Counted from the first letter of the stretch, positions 24,133 through 45,048 are shown. The stretch: DNA of 64,000 nt from Prochilodus magdalenae (GCA_024036415.1 JAMWET010001300.1:968501-1032500); one strand, 5' to 3'. Notes: a model not told the origin generated them from the sequence alone. A program made the numbers and translations.

Positions 24133-27100
24133 TTTTTTTTGGAAGTGCATCAAATTATACATGTTTCAACATTTACTGCAAATTAGCATTTTTTTACTTG
24201 TCTGAATCGTCTACTATCCTGATTTGTCAGCCTTTTGAGAACATTTGGTATTTGAGACAAATGGTGTTTTCCAGTTTTCAAACCCCCTCGATTTTGATTT
24301 CGATTGCACTATTACCAGGGAATGTCACAGACTACAAAATGACAAATAACTTGGGAATTCCAATAATGACAATTTTCAGGATTAAATTAGGCATCCTAAA
24401 TTATTTGATGTTGTCCAAGCTCAAGCCAGAACAAGCTGAATTCAAAAGAATCTGCTCTTGTGTTGTGCTACCAAATTGCTTTTTTCCAGAAACAGCAGAG
24501 AAAGTAGGCTAGTATCACCATATCATATTCCTTAAGTAGCCCCTCTCACTTGTTTAGAAAAATCTTTTCTGACCAGTGTTTAACAAGCCTTTGTGGCTAC
24601 TGACCTAATGGTTTCTGTGAGCAGGCAATACTTTCTATCACACATTCAGAAAACATGAAAGTTGATGAATTCTAGGCATCATAACACATCATAAGCCCGC
24701 CATATATACTCTGCAGGTCACTGATAGGTATATTTATTGCCAATTTAAGCTCTGTGTGCCTAGTTTAGTGAAGCAGTTTACCGCTGGCTTCGGCATTCGC
24801 TTCAGCTTGCAGCCTCATGAGCGGATGCTCAGTCACTGATGATCAGAAGCTAGCACCTTGACCTTTAGCTTTGGCCTCTGTGCCATAGCTCACTGCCCTT
24901 GGCATCCTGAGCCAAGCGAGATGAGCCTGTAACCTTTCTTACATCCTGCCATGACTGTAGGGATAATGCTGCGGTTCTTTGTCAGCAGAGGTGTTCTTGG
25001 CCTCCTTGAGTTACATGTCTATTGTGTCAGTCAGACAGTCTGGCATTCACTTTGATGCTCGACTGGACTGATGCCAGGTTGCTGCCACCCTCAGCCATTC
25101 TGTAGCCAGGCAAGACTGGAACACAGTGAACTAAAGACCCAGCTTTCCCTTTTGGTTATGAATAGCTAATGGCTAACCTGAGGTAAAGAAACAGGAGCTA
25201 TTTGCTTATCGTGTTTAACTCACCTTGTCTGTTGCATCTTCTCTCCCTTGTGTTGCCAGAAAAATAATCTCCCGCTTTAGGTGTTATTTCAAACCCAGGT
25301 CACTGACATGCACCGGCTTCTTCTGATGTTTCAGCAGTTAATAGAGAAGCTAAACAGTCATTGTATGATTAGATAATGAAGATGCTGTCATGATAATGTT
25401 ACCGTCAGGGTTTTAGGACATGACAGATTTCCTTTTTTGGACTTATTGTATTATACAATCAGTGGTCAAAATCCTCTGCTGATATATGGGTTTTCATGAT
25501 TTGTGAGTAGCATGCCGTTTATGAGGATGGCAAGTGAAGTATGCAGGAAGAAGAATGAAACCTGTAGTGGAACTACAGTGGTGGTGATGACACTATCAAC
25601 AAATCAGCTCTACATCCTAATCTTCTTCTCATCACATCAATTCTGTAGCCAAACACAATTTTGCTTGAGCAGATAAGATGGCAGCATTGGGCTTTGATAC
25701 AGCAGTCAACACATCTCCCGTTTGTTCGTGTTTGAAAGATTTTCTATCATTAGAACAATGTCATATTCAGTGTTCTGTATTCCTTCCACATAATAGCTTT
25801 CCTACTGCAAACGTGCTGGCAGTCATTCTGAAGATTACCCCACAAAGAATATCAAAGCTGAATGGAATAGATTCTTCCAGGCCTTTTCAGAATTTGAAAC
25901 ATTGGCTGCAATGCAATCATCTGAGCCTAGCCTGGACCTCGGGGAGCCCAGTGCTCTTATTGTTTTTCTGCCATTTGATTCAGCCTGCAGCTTCCAGTCA
26001 GCCCAGTTCATTCGATTCCATTTCAGCCCCTCCAGCAAGTACAATCAGCTTTCTCATTTGCACTAATGTTTGTAAATGAGAACCTCCTCGGTCTAGAAAA
26101 TGGATGGTGTATTTTTAGAAGTGCCCTTTTTCTGATCTGTGAGTGTGACCCTGTGTGTTGTACAGGCATGTCACCTCTAACGCTTTAAAGTCAGGTTTAG
26201 TCATTGTTTTGATTTGTTACATGTTGTGTAATTCATTACATAGTTAGCTACACACTGAATTACATTTGCATTTAAATTACAGTCAGCATTCTTCTCTGTT
26301 CTTCTGCTTGTTTTAGCCAAAATAGCCAATAATGAAACGTATTGTCTTCTCCTCTATCTTCTCCTCTACTCACAAACACAACAGACATGTCAATTGCAAG
26401 TTAGAATCTGTATTTCTGATAGAATTCCTTTCCTGGTTTTACTGAGCTATTGGAGGATAACACATTTACAACAGACTACATGCTTTTGTTAACACCAGCT
26501 TGGGCTAGGCAATTAATCAATAATGAATCTAAACCAATATTTCGAACCTTTAGAGAGACTGACACGTACCCCGCAACAGATACCTCCATAAAGTATCTGG
26601 TCACAAACAAAGATGTAAAGCGAGAGCGAGTTTGTGTAGTGAGAGTTTAATTAACTGCTTTAAACAACATCGGCACTACAGCCGCTGTAGCACAAACGGT
26701 TTCGATACATCCTGCATATTGTCATTCTCGTCATGGTTTAGACTGCAATAAAAGATTATTCCAAACCAATGTTTTTCACGGAACGTTGTGGAAAAAAGGG
26801 TGCAGATTTTTCCAGTTGCTTATTCAAATTTCCGTTCCACCTTAAATAGCACTACAGTTATACTCCTGAAGCCGGTACACCATTAAGGTACTGCTGCATT
26901 ACTTAGTGGTTTGGACAGTTACATTTTAGGCTGGTAAATATAAAGCTCTGAGTTGCTTATTTTGCTCATATTATTCTCCAAAATATTTTGACAACATTAT
27001 TTAAAATAATACTTGTTTACAAAAGATTTAAGTTATTTTCTACATATGTTTACTTGGCAATATCTAATGTTGAGTTGCAAGGAATGTAAATATATTATTT

Positions 27101-28834
27101 TCTGTACTTGCATGCTTTGATGTAAGTTATCATCCTAAAAAAACCCAAAAACAAAATAATAGCTCATTGATTGTAATTGATGCCAATATGCTTAGCACTA
27201 CCACCGACATTTATTCTAAAGAAATTAGTCCACTAGGTGTATTAGAGTGAATATTCATCTTAGGGCCAACACAAAAACAGCCCCCATTTATTGTGCATTT
27301 ATTTTGCCATTAGGAACTTGAATATCTTTATTTATTTTTATTTTATCTAATGTATAAATAATCTGTCGCAAATGTTCTTTATTGATTAATCAGTTCTATG
27401 TATAGGAGTATTTTTTACAGTTTAGTGGCATTTGAAAAGAGGAGTTTGTACACACCCATTTTTACTCTAAACTAACAATTTTATTGCACAGTCCCTCCTC
27501 CTCCCTCTTCGTTTCTTCCCAGTCTTGAAGAAAAACACTGAGTCCAGCATTATCTCTTTATCATTCCAGAGCTCCTCCAGTGGATAGAAAGCAATGCCAA
27601 TGTTGCTTGTTATGCTTCTATCCTTTCTTTTATTTGCTGCTGAATCTAGGTTTGTTTCAGAGCTCTACTCCAGTACAAGTCCAGCTTGATATTGAGGTGT
27701 GCACATCTAAATATGTGCTTCAGTGCCCCAGTGCTTCTTCAACAGCCTGTCATGCGTCATGCCGGACTGATATGACTCAGTGCTACAAGGACTTGTTACC
27801 ACCACATGAGGAAGTACAAAGTGGTATTACTTTGGGATATGGAGGTAAAAGATTTGTGCGGTGGTAGTAGGGTGGCCAGGCTGGAAGAATGAACCTCTGC
27901 CCATTTGGGGTAATGGCTTTCAGAACTCCAAACAGTTGAACTGAGGGCTGTCAGCATGTGGTGGAGATGGTAGGGTGTGTTCAGTCAGGTTGAAAATGGC
28001 TTGCCCTTTATTTGTCTGAGCGTGTTTTGTTGATGCCTTTTTCATTTTGTCATTTCATTAGTCATCTGCCACGGCCATGCCATTTCCTCCTACTTCAACT
28101 CCTGTATATCAGTGCTCTCTCATATGAGCATTACATTAAGCTTAAATTGCTTTGTAATTCTCCTCACTCCTTTAGGTTGTTCAGGTGGTTTCTTTTGTAT
28201 TTCCATGTATTGCCAGTGTTAACAGCGTGTAGTCTCTGAACTTTTTGAATAAGCTGAAGCATACCTCCCCTGGAGTTCCTAGACTTCATGAGTCTCCCCC
28301 CCTTTTTTTTATACCGCTTCTTTCCCTCTTTTTTTCCTTATTGTTCCTAGTCTTTTCAAATTTTGTCTTGGCCAATTATCATCCCCTAGCAAGGTCTTCC
28401 TTGGTGCTGGGGGGTAAGGCCCATCATCTGCATCCTCTGAGGCACGTAAAACCTCCATATCTTCATAAATTGGTTCTTATGCAGTGTCCTTGGACAGCTC
28501 AATGCGCTTGTGGGTGAATGTTTGTTGCCAGTTCTATTGCGTCATCTAACAGACACCTACCTTCGTTAACTCATGCTGAGTGACTGGGAAAGTCTGCTGA
28601 CAACAATGCAACCGCTTAGGTCCCTTTTAGAGGAATGTGGGAAAATCACAGTGGGGTAACTCGAATATGGTGCTTTGCTTCTACGACGATCTGTAACACT
28701 AATTGCATTGTTCTCTGTATGAACAGATGGCACATGGGTTATTGACAAATAGCTAATCGTATGACTTTGCACTGTATAAAATAGTACTCTATGACAAGTA
28801 CTATTTTTTGTACCGCATACTTGCTAAAGCAACA
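24132..28834. other. kcnip1 intronic DNA with a complex block at 25830-26090
   Basis: No gene is recognised. The 133-codon frame at 25678-26079 has no domain, and the opposite strand is also partly open, as often happens in complex non-coding DNA. The part at 25830-26090 is unusually rich in mixed sequence for this intron and is listed under findings as a possible conserved element. The 95-codon frame at 27580-27867 is Cys-rich by chance. Confidence 0.5.
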
Positions 28835-29390
28835 TGCCATACGTCTCAGCCTTGAGTTGTAGAGTTTCCTAATGGTGTCCTGTGCTATCCTGTCCCATGA
28901 AGCGGGAATATTCTCACACAGTACCTGCTGATTGTGTGGTAGGGGTGGAGGAGTTTTTGTTTTGGTAGTAACCACGGTGCCTCCATTCACGCATTTGTTG
29001 TTCATCTCCACCAAGACAAAAGTGGTACTCTTTACTGAAGATGAGCCGTGCCCATTCTGAGTCTCTCTATGACAGTCTGGCATGACAGCACTGAAGTCTT
29101 TTGCAACGTTGACATGGCGTTAAGGACAGTCGTCGTAACAATCTGCATGTAGTCCTGTGTTGTGCAGCCACCTGCCAGTGGCACTAACAGAATGACTCAT
29201 TGCTCACTGAATGTCCACAGTTGTGACTGTTGGGTCACTCTGTGCATGTCATACAATCTGTCGGTTCTTTCTTTCTGTGGTTTATTCCCCCGAGTTTATA
29301 CTCCCGAGATCCTTTATGTCACTGGTGTGTGCTGTCTTCTTTCCACTGATGCCAACAGAAGGCTACTTTAAAGGGCAGCAAAGTATTGAC
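28835..29390 (-). mobile_element. Tc1-like transposon relic, copy C, inverted
   Basis: The minus strand encodes a decayed transposase end. A frame within 28739-29083 reads VLCENIPASWDRIAQDTIRK then LYNSRLRRM, parallel to the relics at 4320 and 45111. The preceding part reads FVLVEMNNKCVNGGTVV, matching FVLVETTKKSVCGGIVV of the 45111 copy. The + strand segment at 29150-29370 is the antisense of the element's 5' half and is collinear with 14405-14620. Terminal repeats are not recognisable. Confidence 0.68.
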
Positions 29391-30029
29391 ATCTAGGATG
29401 CAGTTGTTAGTTCTAGAAAGCAGCAACAGTTGCATTTAATAAACAAAAAAATCACCTAAATTATTAAAAACAGATAATTCTATGTCAATTAATCCTAGTG
29501 TAAAGTAGGAAGTGGGACAATGTGTTCCACGTGAGGAGCTTGGCTGTGCAGTCAGGAAATGGGAGTGCTGTGTACTGCTGGTGTAGCATTCATTCTGTAC
29601 ATTACAGAAATAATTTGGCCCTTCGAGACAGACATCAGTCAATATTGTTTACAGTTGATAGTTTCCTGTATTGCCCACAAAGCAGTTTCCTTTCCCCGGA
29701 GACTTTTAGAACTGTAAAATGCGAATTTCTCTCAAAAACTGAGCGATAGCTTTTAGAGCTTTCACACCAGCCAGATATCCTCCAGGGAATTCAATAATAC
29801 AGTATAACATGCTTTTTCAAACTGATAGTACAGTGTTTTTGTTTACCGATTTGCATGAATTAGTTTTAACCTCAATGATTCTGCGTGTGAAAAGTTTATA
29901 CATGACTGTTTGCACAAATCAATAGCTACATTAATCTCAAATTATTTTTCAAATGAACTTTTCATGTGGTTAATGTTTAGTAAATGCTTCTTATAGCTGG
30001 AGGTTTACGGATAGATGTGCCAGTCCTTT
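29391..30029. other. kcnip1 intronic DNA
   Basis: Low-complexity AT-rich sequence with no recognisable feature. Confidence 0.5.
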
Positions 30030-30160
30030 CGTAAGGGGGGGACTAAAAAGCAGGACTCATCACTGAAGATACCCACTGCCGTTCTGAGTCACTGTGACAG
30101 TCTGACACGACACTATTGTAGTCTTTGGTGAGGTTGGTGTGGTGTTAAGTGTTGTATGTA
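30030..30160 (-). mobile_element. Short fragment of the Tc1-like family, copy E
   Basis: The + strand reads ACTGAAGATACCCACTGCCG, then TTCTGAGTCACTGTGACAGT, then a GACACGAC core. This is collinear with 29034-29130 of copy C. Only about 130 bp remain, in the same orientation as copy C, 640 bp away. The two may be one insertion split by later sequence. Confidence 0.55.
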
Positions 30161-30840
30161 TAGAAATGTCTAATTGGCACATGGAGACATCTGTCTCTTT
30201 GTGGTTTTGATACATCATGACTTTTATTTAAACAAAAGCTTGATCAACACTCATTCACTTTCTTTTTTTTCACTAACCTTTATGTTATTTTTGTTAAACA
30301 CAGATTTATAAGAACTCCAGGATCAATCCAGGAACAACCAATTCATTTATTTAGCTTGAACCAATAACGGTCTTCTGATTTGATTGGCATTTGATGTAAC
30401 TTAACTGCCATGTACAGAATGAGGAATTCAGGGATATAAAATTCCATTACATTCAACACTGTGACCTTTTTCACTGACATTTACTTACTATGAACATCAT
30501 TATATGGCGAATATTGGTGTGGCTAACAACTCAATAGGCGCACAGTACATAAACAAATTACATTAAGAGCTGCCATTACATTATTTCTATCTCTTTTGCT
30601 TGTTCACTTACTATTCATGAAGTCTCTCAACTAGGAAAGTCTCCATAGCCAGCTATACTTCTAAATTAAACTTAGCCTTGATCTTTAGGTTTGGGGTAAG
30701 GTACCAATGGACACGCAAATGCCAAAAAAAGTCTCCTGATTTAATCCTGAAGGTTATTATTTAAATAAGACAATAAGACTGTTTAGCATTTTGCTTATGC
30801 TTATAAAATCTGTTCGAAAATAAATACATGCTGCTCATAC
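30161..30840. other. kcnip1 intronic DNA
   Basis: AT-rich sequence with a T run near 30264-30271; nothing recognised. Confidence 0.5.
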
Positions 30841-31520
30841 AGATGGGTGGCAATTAAAGGAACCTGAGCAAAAGAGTGGAATAACATTAGGGCAGATGCT
30901 TCCAGACAGGTGTACAGCATGATACAATTAAGCAGTAGACGTTCTACCATGCTCTGTGGCTTATCAAAATGCTAAGCAGGCCCAGCGAACATTCGTTTTG
31001 TGTTAGGATGTTGAGAGTAAAAGATCTAAGCCATGTTGCATACGACTTTATTAGGGGTGGAAGGAGTGGCTGAAAGCGGGCATTTTAGTGACTCAAAAGT
31101 GCTGTTCCTGAGTGGTTGGGAATGTCACTACAGGACGTGATTAGACTCCAAGGAAGAACAGCCCTTTTACAGTTACATGGAGAGGGATGTGTGCAGTACA
31201 TAAGCCCCTCAATACAAAGACATATGTGCATCTGATTCACTGGTGTAACAGATATCAGCACTGGTCTACATAGCTGGGAAGGAAAGTGTTATGATCATAT
31301 GAGCTATTCTTCACCATGTGGACACAGAGAGAACTGGGCAGGCCTGAATGTTTGACCCCTTTGCAGACCCCTTTTCTCCTACATGGGAAATATCATGGTC
31401 TGAATGAAAGTGGTCTATTAAAGGATAGCAGTGCACCTTATTCACAGATCATGAGAAGCCACTGATTTAATGAGTATGAAAATCACTGAACACTAATGGG
31501 GGATGTTGGACCTATATGTT
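30841..31520. mobile_element. Probable decayed DNA-transposon repeat, unclassified
   Basis: Stretches such as CAGGTGTACAGCATGATACA (30908-30927), GTGGACACAGAGAGAACTGG (31318-31337) and the 'ggtctgaatgaaagtgg' segment near 31397 look like decayed fish DNA-transposon sequence as I remember it. No terminal repeats, target duplication or transposase frame could be confirmed. Both borders and the superfamily are uncertain. Confidence 0.35.
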
Positions 31521-31539
31521 ACATGGTTTTCTAGACTAG

Positions 31540-31731
31540 TGTTTAACCCAGTCCTTGTCCTGGTGGCCCATTGCTCTGCACATTATACTAAACACTAAGC
31601 TAAACACATCCAACCTATCAGCTTATTAACAACCCCTTACTGAACGTCTTACTGAAACTTGTGTTATAAAGCAAAAAAGGGCAAGGTCTGTAGGACCTGT
31701 AGGACCAGGGTTGGGATACCTTCTCTATACC
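31540..31731. repeat. Palindromic MITE-like repeat, copy 1
   Basis: The left side contains CCAGTCCTTGTCCTGGTGG and the right side contains AGGACCAGGGTTGGGATACC, imperfect inverted copies of one another. Together they form a long imperfect hairpin of a kind widespread in fish genomes. A second copy is at 38941-39122. Confidence 0.65.
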
Positions 31732-38940
<7,209 letters not shown>

Positions 38941-39122
38941 GCCTGGTCTCAGAGGTCCACTGTCCTGCACATGCTAGGGCTTTAACTGATTTAAGACACC
39001 TGCTTTAAGTCAATAATGGGCTCCTAATGAATGGGTTAGTTTGGTCAGGTGTGTTGGGAGCTGAGAATACAATAAACAGCACAGGGCATTGGGCCTCCAC
39101 GACCAGAACTGAGAAACAGTGC
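38941..39122. repeat. Palindromic MITE-like repeat, copy 2
   Basis: The left arm (CTGGTCTCAGAGGTCCACTG then TCCTGCACA) and the complement of the right arm (CTGGTCGTGGAGGCCCAATG then CCCTG) agree over roughly 35 bases with mismatches. It belongs to the same general type as 31540-31731. Confidence 0.7.
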
Positions 39123-40282
39123 TGTAGATCATAATTGATTTAAACATAATTGTGGTTACAAGACCTGTTTGCAGTATACTTTGAAATGTTTCATGTAATT
39201 AAATTTTCTGTAAATATCAAGTATATTTTTAATATTAACCCTAATATGTGGTCCAGATGTTTTTTTTCTAAATGCAGTATACATGTGCAATATTTACAAT
39301 AAAATATACATTAAATATAAAACATAACCTCTCCACGTGGTGATGCTCACCTGCTTCATTATTATACTGTACACACAGTGTGGGATAGTGTGTAAGGCTA
39401 TTTGGAGGTCAGTTTAGAGTTGTGAACACGCTGCCACACAGCACCTAGGTAATACCAGTACCTGAACCATACCAACATAAAAAAAATGCTTTATTGTATA
39501 ATCATCATGTATCATTACGTAACAGTGTTTAATGTGGGAGCTCTTCCTTTTTTGTTAGTAGCCTCTGAGAGCCAAAATGCACAAGTTATGGTGCTCATTT
39601 TTGATACTGTATATGTGAGAAATTTTAATGCTATGTTAGCACCAAGTTAATGAGTGTTTTATTTGTATTTTGTGTTAGATTCAGCACTACACAGCTAAAC
39701 TCTAACTTTTGACAGATATTTGGGCATAAATTTACTGACTTGTACTTTGTATGCAGTAGAGATTACACTACATGAAAATGTAACATCATGGCTATTGTGA
39801 CCAACTTGATCTCCGTTGTCAGTGTTTTCATGGTGTTGCTAAAAAGGACTGAACAAAAAATAAAATATATTAATATAGAAACCACTAATAACATTAGCAG
39901 CACTTTGCATAAACATTAAAATAATAGCCTTACCAATACCACATAAAAACATGTGAACTGTATCAAATGTGCATTAACATTTACTGTTAATTCTGTAAAG
40001 GCCGGAGCGTATGAGTGGAATAGAGAAGCAGACATTTCTTCTCTGCGCTCAAAGCATTTCTGTAATCACTCCAGCTTCACTCTGGGTTTCTATTTCCCGT
40101 TCTGCTTTTAACGCGCTCTTCTTCATCATTCTCACAGAAACATGGTCGACATGAGACCCTGTTTAATGTCTGTATGTAGCTTCTTGTGATGGGTGAGAAT
40201 TTCCAGTATGTAGTGCTGGACAGTGCGCTGAACAACTTCACAGCCCAGACACCGTGTATGAATGGCTGCAGTGTGGAGTTAT

Positions 40283-40285
<3 letters not shown>
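39123..40285. other. kcnip1 intronic DNA
   Basis: AT-rich in the first part, more mixed near 40000-40260. No gene or RNA recognised. Confidence 0.5.

Positions 40286-40331
<46 letters not shown>
40286..40331. repeat. (GA)n microsatellite
   Basis: About 23 uninterrupted GA units. The minus-strand Ser/Leu frame through it is an artefact. Confidence 0.95.
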
Positions 40332-40333
<2 letters not shown>

Positions 40334-40411
40334 ACAATGAAAAAACGCTCTGTGCTCCAGACATGTCTCATGACTCCACACACTGCTCACATGCTGTGGT
40401 ACAACCTTAGA

Positions 40412-40427
40412 TTAACCTCCTGAGACC
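40412..40427 (+). mobile_element. Left end of a piggyBac-like MITE
   Basis: TTAACCTCCTGAGACC repeats the TTAA target plus the first 12 bases of the complete element at 20084-20315. I did not find the matching right end within the next 400 bp, so this is probably a truncated or diverged copy. Confidence 0.55.
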
Positions 40428-43400
40428 TGAGTGGAAATGGAATATTAAAATAAAAAGCTGACTAATAAGAAATGGACTTCATTGTTTGATTGAGATTGAC
40501 TGACCGTCAAAATATCCTACCTACAGCTTTATGTAGAGCAATGCACTATATGTAAAAATGCACATGGGTAGGTTACCTAATAAGGCAGCACGTTTCGTCA
40601 GAACATATTCTCTATAAAAGAGTAGGTGGAGGTCACAAAGATTAATCACAAGATCTGAAATTTGCAGTGATTTTTCTTTTGCATGCTCTGCAGACAGGGT
40701 GACCACCTTCAGTCAGTCCCTCTGCACTCTTATAAAACCACACTCCAGATCTAATGCTCTTAACATGGCTGTAAAATCCTACAGCGCCGTCACAGGCTTC
40801 TGCCATGTTACCCTTGCCACAAAGTCACAGTGCATGCATGTCTTCTCTGGTTGACGCCTGACAGTATTTTATTTTGCTGTAGTAATCTCAGCCTAAATGT
40901 AACTCTGTATGTTACTGGATGTACCTGTTAGCTTGTTAGTAGTCAGGTAACTTTACACTTCTGTTTTGGAGTTCTACAGAGACGTTTGTATTTTGTGTAA
41001 AACAGATTGAGCTGTCTGGATCTGACGTAAATTCATTCTGAAGAATAGGAAAAGGCTTCTGTAATAGCGATAAGGTCAGACCTTTTAGATTACTTAACAG
41101 AGGTGTTTTCCCAAGCTTACCTAGCTCAGTGAATTATCTCTGCATATCTGGCATATTATTTACTGGATAGAGTGTTAATTGTACTGGGTATGGGGCAATA
41201 TAAATATCATTCTTCATAATTGTTCACACTGTTATTTTCACACTATTTTTCACGCAGGTGTTAATAGGCTTAAAAGATTCATTACCACTCATTACCACAG
41301 GTCCAAATCTCTCCAGTAGGTGGCAGAACAAAGTTCTGACAGAACAGAGATTTTCTTCTGAGTTTTTAAAGTATTGTGTTTGAATTTATTTTAGAGGTAT
41401 CTTTGTTCTTTTATCTTCAGTTACTATTTGTGAAGCAAATACAGATATTTTTCTCTGAGGTGAGGTGATGTGGATAAGCTGACCGTTGCCTAATAAACTA
41501 TGTTAGGCTACAGTTTTTGTGGCATTAAAAAGGACAATTTTTTTTAAAGAATACTAAACAAATGCAAACACAATAAAATTGAACCCAGTCCTTAACATGC
41601 TCACAGGCCGCACCAGTTAGGTAATAACTCTGTAAACTGCAGATCAATTCATATAAACTGAAATGGGCTGCAATGCTTTCCCAGTTCTGATTTTTTTTTT
41701 CTATATTGTCTTGGTGGACAGTTTTTCATGGATATCCTTGGAAGTGCAACACCTACGGCAGTGGTCAGATACCTCAGTGCTTTCCTTCAATGCCTGGCGA
41801 AGCTTCATGGCCAGTGGTTAAAAAGTCTGTCAAAATCCATGCTGTTATTGGGGCTGCTGTATGATGTGGTTAGACTTCCTGGATCACGGTTTGGGAATTG
41901 TGCTTTTCTGTACTCTGGTGGTTTTGTTACTTGTTTCTCTGGTAATATTTCATGAGCAGACATAATCATTTTTAAAAAAGCAATGCATGAGGTCAAGAAG
42001 AGTAGAGTGCTACAAAAAAGGGACATTTCATTAGTGGTCGACAGGAGCTTATAGTCAGCGTTCATCAGACACTCACACTCTAAGCATCAGATATCAAACC
42101 TCTCATTTAAGCCTGTAGCTTCAGCAGAGATGGCACCAATCTTATTTCCAGTATTCATTTCAGGTTGATAGCTCGAGCAGTTAGCTGTAAATTATAGAAT
42201 GGAAAGAATGAAAATGTATTTAAGTTGACATAGTTGAATAAGTTTGGTAGTAAAGGAGTTTGGTACATAGAACTGAATGCTTAATTTGATTTAGTGCAGT
42301 GCAGACAGAGTCATTGAATTGTAAACATTGGCTTGATTTGATAGAACTTACCAAACCTTAAAAACTAGATAAGTTGTATCTGTATTGTTTGTTGTAAAAT
42401 GATGTTGCATAATGCTGTATTTTGCTGTATCACACACCCCTAAACTAAAACTCCAACCAAGAACTTCCATACATGTCCAGTGGATTCTAATTTCAGAGAC
42501 TTGAATTTCAGTGGTGACAAAAGATACAACTCTGAAATCAAGTATCCAGGATTTCAAAGTTCTTGTGACAGAAGATACTGTTTCATTAAACCCTGAGAGG
42601 TTTTTATTACATCTTCCCATTACTGAACAAACAGAAGAAGAGAAACAGAAGAGCATTACGAAGGAAGCACTTGGTGCCTTTTTTTGGAGCGCATGTTTTT
42701 CCTGAGGGAAAGCCCAGGGCCAGAGTGACGCTGTTACAAACTGCACTTGAAGAAGCCTCAAGGCAATTGGAGAGCCTCAAGTCACCACAATTACTCGTCT
42801 CCTAACCAAGCAATCAATACACACTGCACACTTCATCAGCCTGGGACACGCTTGAGCTGCAGCTTAGTGGTGCTGCAGTGGTTCAGTACAGCAGACTAAA
42901 CTGCTGTGAGCAAGACGTTCTTAGGCGGGGGTCAAGGTTGTTCTTTCTTTCTTCAGGATGATGTTAGAAGTGGCTGTATGGGTTAATAAAGCTCTGAATG
43001 TTATAGCTCAGGTTGTCTACAGTACTTGTAGCTCTGGAGGGGTTTTCCCACCATTCAATTCAAAAAAATCTTTTTCAGAAAATTTCTTTGGACTACTGTA
43101 AATTTCTGTAAGAAGCGAATAGGTCTACAGATGCAGTGATGGTGTGTGTTTTTTTTTTTTTTTTTAAGTTAACCATCTATTGTTAACGTGCATACGGAAC
43201 TTAATGCAGAAGGTTCTAGAGTGAGATTCCTTGAAACTTGTATCTTAAAGATATGAGAGTTTTAAAAGCCTGCAGGCATTGCCTCCACCTTCCACTGCTA
43301 ACCTTAGCCTGCTTAAGAAATCCGGAGAGCTGATATTTCTTTTAGGAGTCCTTTACTCTGGCAGAAAGGGCAAGATTTCTCTCTAGTGGCCCTTTTCTGT

Positions 43401-45048
43401 TGAATAAAGATGAACATGCCATTTTCTTTGTTGGAAGTTCAAGGATTCTTCTACATCTGTCCTACAGTGTCATACTGACATCTTTGTAATAACTGATAAC
43501 AGAGTTAGACAGATTTATTATGACTTATAGTGATAAACAGCAGACATTCTTATCTAGGGGTAATTCAGGAAGAGAACAAAGCATTAGCATTCCTGTATGA
43601 TACAGCAGGGGTGTTCATGTCTGGACGATCCATGCTAGCTAATGCTAGTTAGTTCAGTGAATATATTCGTTAGCTTCTAGATCACCGGCTAGATTAAAGA
43701 CCCAAAATGACGTATGGCGTTTTGCATGGTGCATGCTGGGGACTGGCATAAAGGACGTAGATAGCTCAGAAAAAGTTCCATCAAACTAATGAACCTGTGT
43801 GCTAACATGACTAAGAAGATATCAAAAGTTAAGTTGGCAGTTTATTGTGTTTTGAAGTTGTTGTGCAGTCCATATGTGTTTGTCCTGCGGCTCTTATTCA
43901 TAAATCGATGTATCTTATCTGGCGCTGCTTTAAAAGCTCAAGGTGTTTTGCAGCGTCCTTTTGCCCTCTTTAGTCTGATTTCCTTAATCTCACACTCCGA
44001 TTCTGTTTTTGCATAAATGGTAATCCATGGTAATGGAACCAACAGTGTGCTTAGCAAGTCTAATCAATTCCTCCACATGGCACAACAACCAGCGAAGACT
44101 GATCATGAGTCAGTTGACACCATGGTGACAGGCCTGCTTCGATCAGCCACACTTCATACCTGTCACCGGCAGTCCTATAGGACAGCTTTTTCACAGCAGA
44201 TGGCCACTGCGATTAATTTCATCGATGTGGTGAGATACCTGACAGCATGCCTGACAGAAGAGGGGAATCGGATCAGAGAGTCAGAAGGTGCAGAAAAGTG
44301 AGAGGTGATATGCTGAAAGCTAAATCTCTTGATCCAGCCTTTGGTAATCAGCCTGTTTGCATTGCAAGCCTGATCAGAATTTCTCTTCATAAATGTGGAA
44401 ACAGTGCACCGCAAGGTTCTGATTGGGTTTCATACCTCTTGTTTTGACATTTGACTTTGTGTACATCAAAAGTTCCCAGTGAAGCCATACACCAGTGTAA
44501 ATCATATTCAAGCATGTGGTCGGGCTTGCTGCATCATCTGCCATATGGGGAATTCCTAAAATAATCAATTATTTATTCTGCATGTCGGCTATTCAGTGTA
44601 ATCATAAAGCACACGCACGCTATGTATGGGAATGTGGTTCAATTATAGATGCTCAGCCTTTTATAACACGTGTACTGTAGGCCTTAACAGGATGTTGAAG
44701 TAGCAGTCCTTAGTACTAACACTTACATGTTATTACTGTTTTGATTTTTAATTGTTGTATACAATCTACATGAATAACTGTATGGCTAGTTATAAAAATA
44801 AAACTGGTTGAGTTTTGTTTTAGTCATGTTTCATTAAAAAGACTTGCAGGAGGAGTCCTGCACCAGTTTGTTGTCAGCTTTGCAGATGTTAATGAGACAT
44901 ATGTGAAGAACAGCAGGTTTTTTAAGGTTAGCCGTTAGCCCACTTGCCGTTCTTCTGTTTATTGCCTGCGGTGCCACTTCTCTCAGATGCTTCAGGAGAT
45001 GCTGTGGTCTCGGAGACTGGTCCTCACATCAGTTGTAATACTTACAGA

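Noticed and set aside
24072..24512. 146-codon + strand frame
   Set aside because: It starts inside an AT microsatellite (Ile-Tyr repeats) and continues into AT-rich intron with no domain.
42348..42761. 137-codon minus-strand frame
   Set aside because: No family signature; a 64-codon frame is open on the opposite strand in the same DNA, which fits unselected sequence.
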